From Dechloromonas sp. A34 (lineage in GTDB: Bacteria; Pseudomonadota; Gammaproteobacteria; Burkholderiales; Rhodocyclaceae): a stretch of 64,000 nucleotides of DNA. Below the pieces are notes generated by a model. That model made no database searches. It saw nothing but the letters and a program-made list of their open reading frames with translations, and was not told where the DNA came from. The stretch is from the NCBI RefSeq assembly GCF_026261605.1, contig NZ_CP102486.1, positions 1 to 64,000 on the forward strand, written 5' to 3'. Positions within the stretch are counted from its first letter, which is position 1. The number at the start of each line of letters is the position of its first letter. Below, piece by piece: positions 49,041-57,562 of this stretch. Both the position numbers and the translations under genes were made by a program.

Positions 49041-49506
49041 CTTACTTTCTTTTGCTTCGCCAAAAGAAAGTAAGCAAAGAAAAGGCGACCCTGGGTCGGT
49101 GCCGGCTACGCCGGTTCCCTGCGCTACTCGGTGGGCCGGGCGGCTTGCTAAACTCGCCTGCGGCTCAGACAACGCAAGCCGAAGGCCCCCGGCCCGCCTG
49201 CGTTGCTCAGCACCTCTCAAGGGGCCCGGAGAAACGATCCGGTTTGAAGCAGTGATGCGACTGCAAGTATGTTCGTGGGAATGAAGGCTGGAGTCTGGCT
49301 CGGTGTTGATTCTCGGGTCCCTGTGTGCAGCGCCGAGCAACGGAGCTGCTGGCGGATAAAGGGCGAGGACTGTCTGAGGCCCACATGGCCGAGTTCCGCA
49401 GCCCCCCCCAGTAGCGAGTAGCGCAGGGAAGTCGGCAACGCCGACCGCGCAACCGGGGCCGCCTCTTCTTTGGCTAATTTCTTTTGGCGAAGCAAAAGAA
49501 AGTAAG
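49041..49506. repeat. Inverted-repeat element in the murB-metH gap
   Basis: The 582-base gap (48972-49553) holds no gene but a symmetrical element. The left end is a perfect 15-bp hairpin GCTTACTTTCTTTTG / CAAAAGAAAGTAAGC (49041-49055, 49062-49076) with loop CTTCGC. The right end is a similar hairpin with the complementary loop GCGAAG (49478-49501). Inside, TTCCCTGCGCTACTCG (49115-49130) recurs inverted at 49415-49430, within arms of roughly 150 bases that share many short blocks. It has no transposase. It is likely one copy of a dispersed intergenic repeat family; copy number cannot be judged from this window. Confidence 0.75.
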
Positions 49507-49553
49507 CCCGCCAACAAGGCGGAACCCCAAGCTCAAACAATCACTAAAGCCAA

Positions 49554-52500
49554 TTACAGCAACGGCGCCAGCCAGTACTCCGCATCCTTCACCGACATCC
49601 CCTTGCGCTTCGCCCAATCCTCCAGTTGATCCCGTCCAATTTTCGGAATCGCGAAGTAGGAAGCGCCTGGATGCCCGATGTAGAAGCCCGAGACGGCTGC
49701 CGCCGGCGTCATGGCGCAGGATTCGGTGAGGTGCATGCCGGCGTTGGCCGGGGCGTCGAGCAGGGCGAACAGTTCGCGCTTGGCGGTGTGGTCCGGGCAG
49801 GCCGGGTAGCCGGGGGCGGGGCGGATGCCCTTGTACTGTTCATTGATCAGCGCATCGTTGTCGAGCTTCTCGTCGCTGGCGTAGCCCCAGTAGTCGGTGC
49901 GCACGCGCAGGTGCAGCCATTCAGCGGCAGCTTCGGCAAGGCGGTCGGCCAGCGATTTGAGCATGATCGCCGAGTAGTCGTCGTTGGCCGCCTCGAATTC
50001 GGCGACCCGGGTTTCGATGCCGAGGCCGGCGGTGACCGCGAAGGCGCCGACGTAATCGCGCTGGCCGACGAAATCGGCGAGGGCCAGGTTGAAGCGTCCG
50101 GCGGGTTGCTTGTGCTGCTGGCGCAGGCCGACCCAGCGGGTCAGCTCGGTCGTCCGGCTTTCGTCGCTGTAGATGATGATGTCTTCGTTTTCGCTGCTCG
50201 CCGGGTAGAGGCCGAACACAGCACGAGCCCTGAGCCAGTTTTCGCCGACGATCTTGGTCAACATTTCCTTGGCGTCGGCGAACAGTTGGCGGGCGGTTTC
50301 GCCGACCGTTTCGTTCTCGAGGATGGCCGGATAGCGGCCGGCCAGATCCCAGCTCTGGAAGAAGGGCGACCAGTCGATGAGCAGCGCCAGGTCGACCAGG
50401 TCGAGGTTGATGGCGTGCAGTCCGGGCTGGTTGGGCACGGTCGGCGCGAAGCTGTCGTTCCACGTGAAACGGTTGGCCCGGGCTTCTTCCAGGCTGACCA
50501 TGGTGGCACCCTTGCGGCCGGCGTGTTCGCTGCGGACAGCGGCGTATTCGCTGACGATTTCCGCCATGTAGCCGTCGCGTTGGTCGGCGGAAAGCAGCTT
50601 GGTGGCGACGCCGACGGCGCGCGAGGCATCCGGCACGTAGACGACGGCGCCTTCGGTATTGGGCGCGATCTTGATCGCGGTGTGGGCGCGGCTGGTCGTT
50701 GCACCGCCGATCAGCAGCGGCTGCTTCATGCCCTGGCGCTGCATTTCGCCGGCAACGTGGGCCATTTCCTCGAGCGACGGGGTGATCAGGCCGGACAGGC
50801 CGATGATGTCCACCTTGTGCTCGTGGGCGGCCTTCAAGATGTTGTCGCAGGAGACCATGACGCCGAGGTCGATGACATCGTAGCCGTTGCAGCCGAGGAC
50901 GACGCCGACGATGTTCTTGCCGATGTCGTGCACATCGCCCTTGACCGTGGCCATCAGGATCTTGCCCTTGCTGCCCAGGCCGGTGCGGGTCTTCTCGGCT
51001 TCGATGTAGGGCAGCAGGTGGGCCACCGCCTGTTTCATGACGCGGGCCGACTTGACGACCTGGGGCAGGAACATCTTGCCGGCGCCGAAGAGGTCGCCGA
51101 CGTGGTTCATGCCGGCCATCAGCGGGCCTTCGATGACTGCGAGCGGCGGTTTGCCTGCGGCGGCCAGTTGGGCGCGGACTTCTTCGGTGTCGGCGACGAC
51201 GAAGTCGGTGATGCCCTTGATCAGCGCGTGTTCGAGGCGTTTCTCGACCGATTGCTCACGCCAGGAAAGATCGGGACCGGTATCCTTGGCCTTGCCTTCC
51301 TTGACGGTCTGGGCGAAGTCGACCAGCGCTTCGCCGGCATCCGGGTTGCGGTTGAGCACGACATCCTCGACTTTCTGGCGCAACGTCGGTTCCAGGTCGT
51401 CGTAGATGCCGAGCATGCCGGCATTGACGATGCCCATGGTCATGCCGGCCTGGATGGCGTGGTAGAGGAAGACGGTGTGGATCGCTTCGCGCACGGCGTC
51501 GTTACCGCGGAAGCTGAACGAGACATTGGAAACGCCACCGGAAATGTGGGCATGCGGCAGGTTCTGCTTGATCCAGCGCACCGCTTCGATGAAATCGACG
51601 GCGTAGTTGTCGTGTTCCGGGATGCCGGTGGCGATCGCGAAAATGTTGGGGTCGAAAATGATGTCTTCGGCCGGGAAATTGGCTCCGCCTTGCTCCGGCG
51701 ATGCTGTCAGCAGGTCGTAGGCGCGCTTGCAGATTTCGGTCTTGCGGGCATAGGTATCGGCCTGGCCCTTCTCGTCGAAGGCCATGACGATGACCGCCGC
51801 GCCGTAGCGACGGGCGAGCCTGGCCTGCTCGATGAACTTGGCTTCGCCTTCCTTCATCGAGATCGAATTGACGATGCCCTTGCCCTGGATGCACTTGAGG
51901 CCGGCTTCGATGACTTCCCATTTCGACGAGTCGATCATGATCGGCACGCGGGAAATATCCGGCTCGGAGGCGATCAGCTTCAGGAAACGGTCCATGGCGG
52001 CGATCGAGTCGAGCATCGCCTCGTCCATGTTGATGTCGATGACCTGGGCACCGTTCTCGACCTGCTGACGGGCGACGGCCAGCGCGTCGTCGAAGCGGCC
52101 TTCGAGGATCATGCGGGCGAAGGCTTTCGAGCCGGTGACGTTGGTCCGCTCGCCGACATTGACGTACAGCGAATCGGCGCCGACATTGAAGGGCTCCAGG
52201 CCGGAGAGACGCAGCTTCTTTTCGACTTCAGGGAAAGCGCGCGGCGTGACGGTGGCAACCCGCTCGGCGATGGCGTTGATGTGTTCCGGCGAGGTGCCGC
52301 AGCAGCCGCCGACGATATTGACGATGCCGGACTTGGCCCAGCTCTCGATTTCGTCGGCCAGCATTTCGGCCGTTTCGTCGTAGCCGCCGAAGGCGTTGGG
52401 CAGGCCGGCGTTGGGGTGGGCCGAGACGTAGCAGTCGCAGACGCGCGACAGCTCTTCGACATACTGGCGCAGTTCCTTGGCGCCGAGTGCGCAGTTCAGG

Positions 52501-53237
52501 CCGAAGCTCAAGGGTTTGATGTGGTTAAGCGAATTCCAGAAGGCTTCGGCGGTCTGGCCGGACAATGTGCGGCCAGAAGCGTCGGTGATGGTGCCCGAGA
52601 TCATCACCGGCCAGCGGCGGCCGGCGCGCTCGAAGAAGGTCTCGATGGCGAACAGCGCGGCCTTGGCGTTGAGAGTGTCGAACACGGTTTCGACCAACAG
52701 GATGTCGGCGCCGCCGTCGACCAGGCCCTGGATCGCGGCGAGATAGTCGGTGACCAGTTCGTCGAAAGTGACATTGCGGTAGCCCGGATCGTTCACATCC
52801 GGCGAAATCGAGGCGGTGCGGCTGGTCGGGCCGAGCACGCCAGCGACGAAACGCGGCTTGGCCGGGTTGGCGGCGGTGAATTCGTCGCACAGTTCGCGGG
52901 CCAGGCGGGCGCCCTCGAAATTCAGTTCATGGACCAGTGCTTCGAGTTTGTAGTCGGCCTGCGAGACGGCGGTCGAGTTGAAGGTGCAGGTTTCGAGGAT
53001 ATCGGCACCAGCCTCGAGGTAGGCCCGGTGGATGCCGCCGATGATGGTGGGCCGGGTCAGGACCAGCAGGTCGTTGTTGCCCTTGAGGTCGTGCGGGTGA
53101 TCCTTAAGGCGCTCGCCGCGATAGTCCGCTTCCTGCAGGCCGTGGCGCTGGATCATGGTGCCCATCGCGCCGTCGAGGACGAGCAGGCGCTGTTGAAGGA
53201 GGGCGGAGAGTTCGGCGGAACGGTCAGGTTGCATCAT
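49554..53237 (-). CDS. metH: Cobalamin-dependent methionine synthase
   Basis: The four-module enzyme has 1227 residues. The homocysteine domain (about 1-330) has zinc cysteines in GLNCALGA and [10 protein letters not shown]. The folate domain spans about 350-620 ([27 protein letters not shown] [10 protein letters not shown]). The cobalamin domain carries [10 protein letters not shown] near residue 768, whose His binds cobalt, with [15 protein letters not shown] after it. The SAM-dependent reactivation domain fills the C-terminus ([15 protein letters not shown] near 1155). GAGG lies five bases before ATG 53237; a second ATG follows directly. Expression is governed by an SAH riboswitch in the leader. 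A parS-like sequence lies inside the gene. Confidence 0.97.
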   Translation of the reverse strand: MMQPDRSAELSALLQQRLLVLDGAMGTMIQRHGLQEADYRGERLKDHPHDLKGNNDLLVLTRPTIIGGIHRAYLEAGADILETCTFNSTAVSQADYKLEALVHELNFEGARLARELCDEFTAANPAKPRFVAGVLGPTSRTASISPDVNDPGYRNVTFDELVTDYLAAIQGLVDGGADILLVETVFDTLNAKAALFAIETFFERAGRRWPVMISGTITDASGRTLSGQTAEAFWNSLNHIKPLSFGLNCALGAKELRQYVEELSRVCDCYVSAHPNAGLPNAFGGYDETAEMLADEIESWAKSGIVNIVGGCCGTSPEHINAIAERVATVTPRAFPEVEKKLRLSGLEPFNVGADSLYVNVGERTNVTGSKAFARMILEGRFDDALAVARQQVENGAQVIDINMDEAMLDSIAAMDRFLKLIASEPDISRVPIMIDSSKWEVIEAGLKCIQGKGIVNSISMKEGEAKFIEQARLARRYGAAVIVMAFDEKGQADTYARKTEICKRAYDLLTASPEQGGANFPAEDIIFDPNIFAIATGIPEHDNYAVDFIEAVRWIKQNLPHAHISGGVSNVSFSFRGNDAVREAIHTVFLYHAIQAGMTMGIVNAGMLGIYDDLEPTLRQKVEDVVLNRNPDAGEALVDFAQTVKEGKAKDTGPDLSWREQSVEKRLEHALIKGITDFVVADTEEVRAQLAAAGKPPLAVIEGPLMAGMNHVGDLFGAGKMFLPQVVKSARVMKQAVAHLLPYIEAEKTRTGLGSKGKILMATVKGDVHDIGKNIVGVVLGCNGYDVIDLGVMVSCDNILKAAHEHKVDIIGLSGLITPSLEEMAHVAGEMQRQGMKQPLLIGGATTSRAHTAIKIAPNTEGAVVYVPDASRAVGVATKLLSADQRDGYMAEIVSEYAAVRSEHAGRKGATMVSLEEARANRFTWNDSFAPTVPNQPGLHAINLDLVDLALLIDWSPFFQSWDLAGRYPAILENETVGETARQLFADAKEMLTKIVGENWLRARAVFGLYPASSENEDIIIYSDESRTTELTRWVGLRQQHKQPAGRFNLALADFVGQRDYVGAFAVTAGLGIETRVAEFEAANDDYSAIMLKSLADRLAEAAAEWLHLRVRTDYWGYASDEKLDNDALINEQYKGIRPAPGYPACPDHTAKRELFALLDAPANAGMHLTESCAMTPAAAVSGFYIGHPGASYFAIPKIGRDQLEDWAKRKGMSVKDAEYWLAPLL
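50457..50470. promoter_or_regulatory. parS: parS-type site 5 (GTTCCACGTGAAAC), inside metH
   Basis: The reverse complement is identical to sites 1 and 4 (GTTTCACGTGGAAC). It lies inside the metH reactivation-domain coding sequence, where it encodes FTWN plus flanking bases. It is the site farthest from dnaA in this window. Confidence 0.7.
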
Positions 53238-53273
53238 GATCACCTCGGCAAAGCGGGAATACCGGGGACGCCG

Positions 53274-53321
53274 CAAAAACAAACGGCGCCACAAACCGGC
53301 TTATGGTTTGCGAGCGCCGTT
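53274..53321 (-). terminator. Riboswitch-controlled intrinsic terminator before metH
   Basis: On the minus strand AACGGCGC (53321-53314) can pair with GCGCCGTT (53289-53282), around an inner hairpin CAAACC / GGTTTG, followed by TTTGTTTTTG. The 5' half of this stem is also the 3' half of the SAH aptamer pseudoknot, so the two structures exclude each other. Confidence 0.75.
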
Positions 53322-53370
53322 GATCATTGCCGAGCCTGGCCCCATCGCAGGGTCGCAGCGCTCCTCGGCA
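53311..53370 (-). ncRNA. S-adenosylhomocysteine (SAH) riboswitch upstream of metH
   Basis: The minus strand reads GCCGAGGAGCGCTGCGACC, a short variable loop, CCAGGCTCGGC, an AATGATC linker and AACGGCGCTCG. This is the conserved SAH aptamer: a P1 stem GCCGAG / CTCGGC, the GAGCGCTGC strand and a pseudoknot partner GGCGCTC. In the known class, SAH binding stabilises the aptamer and turns expression on, here by preventing the overlapping terminator. Placement before methionine synthase fits removal of SAH-derived homocysteine. Confidence 0.88.
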
Positions 53371-53378
53371 GAGGCTGT

Positions 53379-53407
53379 AGTTTACCGGCCATGGTCCCGA
53401 CTGCCAA
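53379..53407 (-). promoter_or_regulatory. Sigma-70-type promoter for the riboswitch-metH transcript
   Basis: On the minus strand TTGGCA (53407-53402) and TAAACT (53384-53379) are separated by exactly 17 bases. Initiation about seven bases downstream would start the RNA just before the SAH aptamer. Confidence 0.6.
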
Positions 53408-53421
53408 GCGCCTTGATTTAT

Positions 53422-53919
53422 CTAGCCTTTCGTCGCTACCCGCTGCGAGGTCTTCTTGACGCCGCCGTGGGTCGTGTCGAAATGGACCATGAAGTAGGTT
53501 TCCTCGATCGGGGGAACGCCTTCGACCCGCCATTCCCAGATTTCTTCCTGCAGGTTGTCGAAAACCACTTTGGAGCCGGGGGCGCCGAGCAGGCGGCGGA
53601 CATCATCCTTGGCCATGCCGTCGCGGACGCGGGCAAAATTGGCCGCATTCAGGACCTGTTCGACCTTGCTGACGACCTGCTGGCGGTCGAAGCTGATCAT
53701 GTAGCAATGGACGCCGCTCGGCTGTCGGCTGTATTCCCAGGTTGCCGTGCCGTCATCGTTCCAGTGTTGAAACCCGGGCTCGCCCATGCGGGTACGGACT
53801 TCGGCGGCAGTCGTCAGGCCGGGTTTTATTTCCCGGAGATTGACGACATCGCAGGCCGGCAACAGGGCGGTGACGATGGCGGCAGCAGTGGTGGCGATCC
53901 TGACAGGAAGTTTCATCAT
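53422..53919 (-). CDS. BamE-like (SmpA/OmlA) lipoprotein
   Basis: The 165-residue protein has a lipoprotein-like N-terminus (AAAIVTALLPAC, Cys near residue 23). Two repeats of the SmpA/OmlA fold follow: LREIKPGLTTAAEVRTRMGE with TWEY, and RVRDGMAKDDVRRLLGAPG with IWEWRV. BamE proteins stabilise the outer-membrane beta-barrel assembly machine but normally have one such domain of about 110 residues. This two-repeat protein is therefore probably a paralogue and not the main BamE. It has its own 86-base upstream gap, divergent from the rhodanese gene. Confidence 0.8.
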   Translation of the reverse strand: MMKLPVRIATTAAAIVTALLPACDVVNLREIKPGLTTAAEVRTRMGEPGFQHWNDDGTATWEYSRQPSGVHCYMISFDRQQVVSKVEQVLNAANFARVRDGMAKDDVRRLLGAPGSKVVFDNLQEEIWEWRVEGVPPIEETYFMVHFDTTHGGVKKTSQRVATKG

Positions 53920-54005
53920 GGCTCCGGGATTGATTATGACGAGAGTTTACGTCGAGCTCGGCTTACTTTCATAATATCGCCAGACTCTAATTTACGGACT
54001 GTCCC

Positions 54006-54398
54006 ATGCACCACCTCGATCCCGGCGCCGCCCATGCCCTGCTCCAGAAAAACCCGCAGGCGGTGCTGGTCGATTGCCGGACGGAAATCGAACACATGTA
54101 TGTCGGCCACCCGATCGGAGCCGAACATGTCGCCTGGCAGGAGGGGCCGGATTGGGAGGTCGATCCCGAATTCGTCGACAAGGTGAAACGCCTGGTCAAG
54201 CGCGACCTGAGCTGCCCGGTGCTGCTGATCTGCCGCAGCGGCCATCGCTCGTTGTATGCCGGCGAGGCGCTGGAGGCGGCGGGGTTCAGTGCGGTGATCA
54301 ATGTGCTGGGAGGCTTCGAGGGACCGCTCGACGAGAATTTCCACCGCGGCACCCTCGGCGGCTGGCGCCAACGCGGCCTACCCTGGCAGCAGTCGTGA
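54006..54398 (+). CDS. Rhodanese-like sulfurtransferase, single domain
   Basis: The 130-residue cytoplasmic protein has one rhodanese domain. The N-terminal VLVDCRTEIEHMYVGHPIGA and the active-site loop CRSGHRS (catalytic Cys near residue 77) are clear, followed by INVLGGFEGPLD. It can transfer sulfane sulfur; the donor and acceptor are unknown. The 3' end overlaps the convergent MFS gene by 21 bases. Confidence 0.88.
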   Translation: MHHLDPGAAHALLQKNPQAVLVDCRTEIEHMYVGHPIGAEHVAWQEGPDWEVDPEFVDKVKRLVKRDLSCPVLLICRSGHRSLYAGEALEAAGFSAVINVLGGFEGPLDENFHRGTLGGWRQRGLPWQQS

Positions 54399-55583
54399 TT
54401 TCTGGTGGGCGAGGGCAGCGCAACCGCCCACGGCCATCAGGCCGGCCATGCCGAGGGCCAGACTGAGTGTCGATCCCCACAGCGCCGGCGCGATCAGGGC
54501 GGCAGCCAGGCTGTTGAAGCCGGACTGGAAGAAGGTCTGACAGGAGGCGGCCAGACCACGCTGGGCCGGAAAGGGATCGAGGGCCAGAATGGTCAGGCAG
54601 GGCATGGCCAGGGACATCCCGCTGGTGTAGATGAATAGCGGCATGACGCTCCACGGCAAGGCGGGCGGCAGGGCGAAGTTGAGGCCGAGGTTGATGGTCG
54701 CCGCACTGCCCATCACCAGATAGCCGAGGGCGATGGTGCGGCCCAGTGAAATCCTGCCGGCCAGGCGACCGGAGAGCCAGGCGCCGGTCATCAGGCCGCC
54801 CATGGCCGGACCGAACAGCCAGAGAAAGCCGGTTTCCGGGACGCCGAGGTGCTGCATCAGGAAAACCGGGGCCGACAATACATAGATGAAAAAGCCGGCA
54901 AAATTCAGCGACAGCGCGGCGCAGGCGAACAGGAAAGCGGGCGAGGTCATCACCTTCCAGTAGCTGCGGCCGAGGTAGGCGGGGCGCAGGGACTGGCGCT
55001 TTTCCGGCGGCAGGGTCTCGGGCAGCAGTTTCCAGCAGGCCAGCCAGAGGGCGACGGTGGCCAGCACCAGAAAGACAAACACCGAGCGCCAGCCGAAGAA
55101 GGTCTGCAGCCAGCCGCCGATGACCGGTGCGATGGCCGGGGCCAGGGCGAACATCATCGTGATTTGCGACATCAGGCGCTGGGCCGAAGCGCCGTCGAAG
55201 AGGTCGCGGACGATGGCGCGGCTGATGACGATGCCGGCGCCGGCGGTGATGCCCTGCATCGCCCGCCAGAACCACAGGTGTTCGATGCGGGTAGCGAAGG
55301 CGCAACCGGCCGAAGCCACTCCGAACAGGGCGAGGGCGATCAGAATGACGCGACGGCGCCCGAAACGGTCCGATATTGCGCCGTGCCACAGGGTCATCAC
55401 GGCAAAGGCGAGCAGGTAGGCGGACAGCGTCTGCTGCACCTCGAGTTGGCTGGCACCGAGCTTTTCGGCGATGTCGTGAAAGGACGGCAGGTAGGCGTCG
55501 ATCGAAAACGGGCCGAGCGCCGACAGTGCAGCCAGCAGCAGCGCGATGCCGCGCGTGCTGGTCCGAGCTTCCGGCTCAGCCAC
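54378..55583 (-). CDS. Bcr/CflA-type MFS drug efflux transporter
   Basis: The 401-residue protein has 12 hydrophobic segments and the drug/H+ antiporter (12-segment) signatures. These are ALGPFSIDAYLPSFHDIA in segment 1, WHGAISDRFGRRRVIL between segments 2 and 3, and RAMQGITAGAGIVISRAIVR in segments 4-5. This matches the Bcr/CflA family, which exports bicyclomycin, sulfonamides and other compounds. Substrates here are unknown. The start is GTG at 55583, overlapping the comM stop by eight bases. Confidence 0.9.
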   Translation of the reverse strand: MAEPEARTSTRGIALLLAALSALGPFSIDAYLPSFHDIAEKLGASQLEVQQTLSAYLLAFAVMTLWHGAISDRFGRRRVILIALALFGVASAGCAFATRIEHLWFWRAMQGITAGAGIVISRAIVRDLFDGASAQRLMSQITMMFALAPAIAPVIGGWLQTFFGWRSVFVFLVLATVALWLACWKLLPETLPPEKRQSLRPAYLGRSYWKVMTSPAFLFACAALSLNFAGFFIYVLSAPVFLMQHLGVPETGFLWLFGPAMGGLMTGAWLSGRLAGRISLGRTIALGYLVMGSAATINLGLNFALPPALPWSVMPLFIYTSGMSLAMPCLTILALDPFPAQRGLAASCQTFFQSGFNSLAAALIAPALWGSTLSLALGMAGLMAVGGCAALAHQKSRLLPG

Positions 55584-57069
55584 GGGCGAACCGGCGATAC
55601 TGGATGGCTTCGCCGACGTGCGCGGCGCGAACGCTGTCGCTGCCGGCTAAGTCGGCGATGGTGCGGGCAACTTTGAGGATGCGGTGCCAGGCTCGGGCCG
55701 AGAGATCGAGCTGGCTGGTCGCCTGTTTGAGCAGTTTGCTGCCGGCTTCGTCCGGGGTGCAACAGGCATCGACTTCGGCAGCACTCAGCCGGGCATTGGG
55801 TTTTTGCTGACGGGCCCGTTGCCGGCCCTGGGCGATTTCCACCCGGGCGCGGACAGTGGCCGAGGCTTCGCCCTCCGGCTTGCCGGCCAAGGCATCGGCA
55901 GGTAAGGCCGGGACTTCGATCAGTAGGTCAATGCGGTCGAGGAAAGGCCCTGACAGCTTGCCGCGATATCGGGCAATCTGATCCGGCGTGCACCGGCATT
56001 TGCCGTTCCCGTGACCCATGAAGCCACAACTGCAGGGATTCATCGCGGCAACCAGTTGAAACTCGGCAGGAAATTCAGCCTGGCGGGCGGCGCGGGCGAT
56101 ATGGATCCGCCCGGTCTCAAGCGGTTCGCGCAGGGTTTCGAGCACCTTGCGGTCGAACTCGGTCAGCTCATCGAGAAAAAGCACCCCTTGGTGGGCCAGA
56201 CTGATCTCGCCTGGTCGCGGCGGGTTGCCGCCGCCGACCAGGGCTACCGCTGAGGCAGTATGGTGTGGCTGGCGATAGGGACGAATTCCGAAACATTCCG
56301 GTCGGAACTGGCCGACCAGCGAGAGGACCGCAGCCGAAGACTTGGCGGCGTCACCGTCGAGTGCTGGCATCAGGCCGGGCAGGCGGGCGGCAAGCATCGA
56401 TTTGCCCGAACCGGGTGGGCCGACCATGAGGAGCGAGTGAGATCCGGCGGCGGCAATCTCCAGTGCCCGTTTGGCTTGAGCTTGCCCGCGTACTTCGGCG
56501 AGGTCCGGGAAGCCCAGGGTTTCTGGGCTGGCGACTGCGGTTGCCGGCGCTAGTGTGCTCCGGCCCGCCAGATGGGCGCAGACCTCAAGCAGTGATTTGG
56601 CGCCAAGGATTTCGCCGGAACCAGTCAGAGCGGCTTCCCGGGCGCTGGCTTCGGGCAGGATGAACGCCTTGCCGTTGCCCGCCGTTTGCAGCGCCATGGC
56701 GAGCGCACCGCGGACCGGCCGCAACTCGCCGGAAAGCGAGAGTTCGCCGGCAAATTCGTAATCGGCCAGGGCCTTGGTGGGGGTCTGGTTGCTGGCGGCG
56801 AGAATGCCGAGGGCGATCGGCAGGTCGAAACGACCGGATTCCTTGGGCAGATCGGCTGGGGCCAGGTTGACCGTAATGCGCTTGCTGGGAAATTCGAAAC
56901 CGGAATTGACAATCGCCGCCCGCACCCGGTCACGCGCTTCCTTGACTTCGGTGTCGGGCAGGCCGACCAGGGTGAAGCTGGGCAGGCCGCTGGCGAGATG
57001 GACTTCGACCAGGACCGGCGGCGCGTTCAGGCCATCCAGCCCGCGGCTGTGAGCGATGGCCAGCGCCAT
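55576..57069 (-). CDS. comM: ComM/YifB-family AAA+ ATPase
   Basis: This Mg-chelatase-like AAA+ protein of 497 residues is a hexameric helicase that promotes branch migration during natural transformation. The N-terminal S5/Lon-type domain (PVLVEVHLASGLPSFTLVGL) precedes Walker A GPPGSGKSMLAARLPG near residue 217 and Walker B VLFLDELTEF near 295. A zinc-like CSCGFMGHGNGKCRC near 350 and the C-terminal Mg_chelatase_C domain (SARAWHRILKVARTIADL) follow. With dprA elsewhere in the window it suggests competence genes are kept. It lies six bases after ubiK. Confidence 0.92.
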   Translation of the reverse strand: MALAIAHSRGLDGLNAPPVLVEVHLASGLPSFTLVGLPDTEVKEARDRVRAAIVNSGFEFPSKRITVNLAPADLPKESGRFDLPIALGILAASNQTPTKALADYEFAGELSLSGELRPVRGALAMALQTAGNGKAFILPEASAREAALTGSGEILGAKSLLEVCAHLAGRSTLAPATAVASPETLGFPDLAEVRGQAQAKRALEIAAAGSHSLLMVGPPGSGKSMLAARLPGLMPALDGDAAKSSAAVLSLVGQFRPECFGIRPYRQPHHTASAVALVGGGNPPRPGEISLAHQGVLFLDELTEFDRKVLETLREPLETGRIHIARAARQAEFPAEFQLVAAMNPCSCGFMGHGNGKCRCTPDQIARYRGKLSGPFLDRIDLLIEVPALPADALAGKPEGEASATVRARVEIAQGRQRARQQKPNARLSAAEVDACCTPDEAGSKLLKQATSQLDLSARAWHRILKVARTIADLAGSDSVRAAHVGEAIQYRRFARG

Positions 57070-57075
57070 GCCGGG

Positions 57076-57318
57076 TTACTGGCCCGCGCGGGCTTTTTCC
57101 AGCGCGTCGACGCGGGCTTCCAGTCCCTTGAGTTTTTCGCGGGTGCGGGCCAGTACTTCGGCTTGCACATCGAATTCCTCGCGGGTGATCAAATCGAGTT
57201 TGGAAAATACGCCGCTCATCACTGCCTTGGCATTCTTTTCAATGTCTTTGGCCGGCGAGTTGGCCAGCAGGGCGCTCATCTTGGCACCGAATTCTTCCAG
57301 GATTTTGGGATCAAGCAT
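57076..57318 (-). CDS. ubiK: Ubiquinone biosynthesis accessory factor UbiK
   Basis: The 80-residue BMFP-family protein forms a coiled-coil trimer that supports aerobic ubiquinone synthesis with UbiJ. The sequence opens MLDPKILEEFGAKMSALL. It has the central KAVMSGVFSKLDLITREEFD and ends with a heptad-patterned coiled coil (REKLKGLEARVDALEKA). GGAGG lies just before the ATG. It is co-directional with comM. Confidence 0.9.
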   Translation of the reverse strand: MLDPKILEEFGAKMSALLANSPAKDIEKNAKAVMSGVFSKLDLITREEFDVQAEVLARTREKLKGLEARVDALEKARAGQ

Positions 57319-57408
57319 GGGGTTCCTCCGTGATATGACCAGTGTATCACAGGGAGAAATTTCGCCTTTCTGAGCGCTGCTCGCGTCTGGTGCGTAACAT
57401 TATGTAAC

Positions 57409-57438
57409 CGCACAGCTTTGGTGCGCGAACTTGGTGCA
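57409..57438 (+). promoter_or_regulatory. Two overlapping NtrC-type binding sites
   Basis: CGCACAGCTTTGGTGCG (57409-57425) has the exact NtrC pattern GCAC-N7-GTGC. TGCGCGAACTTGGTGCA (57422-57438) is a near match. They lie 50-80 bases upstream of a sigma-54 promoter, the usual enhancer position, and upstream of torF-glnK-amtB. Confidence 0.72.
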
Positions 57439-57488
57439 TTACCAGCGATGCGAAACAAAAGCCTTTGATTGTTATCAAGAAAACAAGC

Positions 57489-57504
57489 TGGCACAGCTCA
57501 TGCT
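57489..57504 (+). promoter_or_regulatory. Sigma-54 promoter (TGGCAC...TGCT)
   Basis: TGGCAC at 57489-57494 and TGCT at 57501-57504 give the invariant GG-N10-GC spacing of -24/-12 promoters. Initiation near 57515 would leave a leader of about 48 bases before the torF ATG, which has AGGAG upstream. Confidence 0.72.
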
Positions 57505-57562
57505 ATCGCTGTATTGCACAATTCAATTTTTTGCATTCGCATCATTCAACAGGAGAGAAACC

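Noticed and set aside
49030..49540. Several short frames (encoding FASPKE-type peptides) in the murB-metH gap
   Set aside because: They are translations of the inverted-repeat element, appear on both strands because of its symmetry, and lack start signals.
49626..53459. A plus-strand open frame of 1277 codons antisense to metH
   Set aside because: The minus strand encodes a complete, motif-rich methionine synthase. The antisense frame has no recognisable domain and is a side effect of high GC content and third-position bias.
57319..57562. Possible CRISPR or direct-repeat array in the torF leader
   Set aside because: The repeated GGTGC units are explained by two overlapping NtrC-type sites; there are no regular repeats or spacers.
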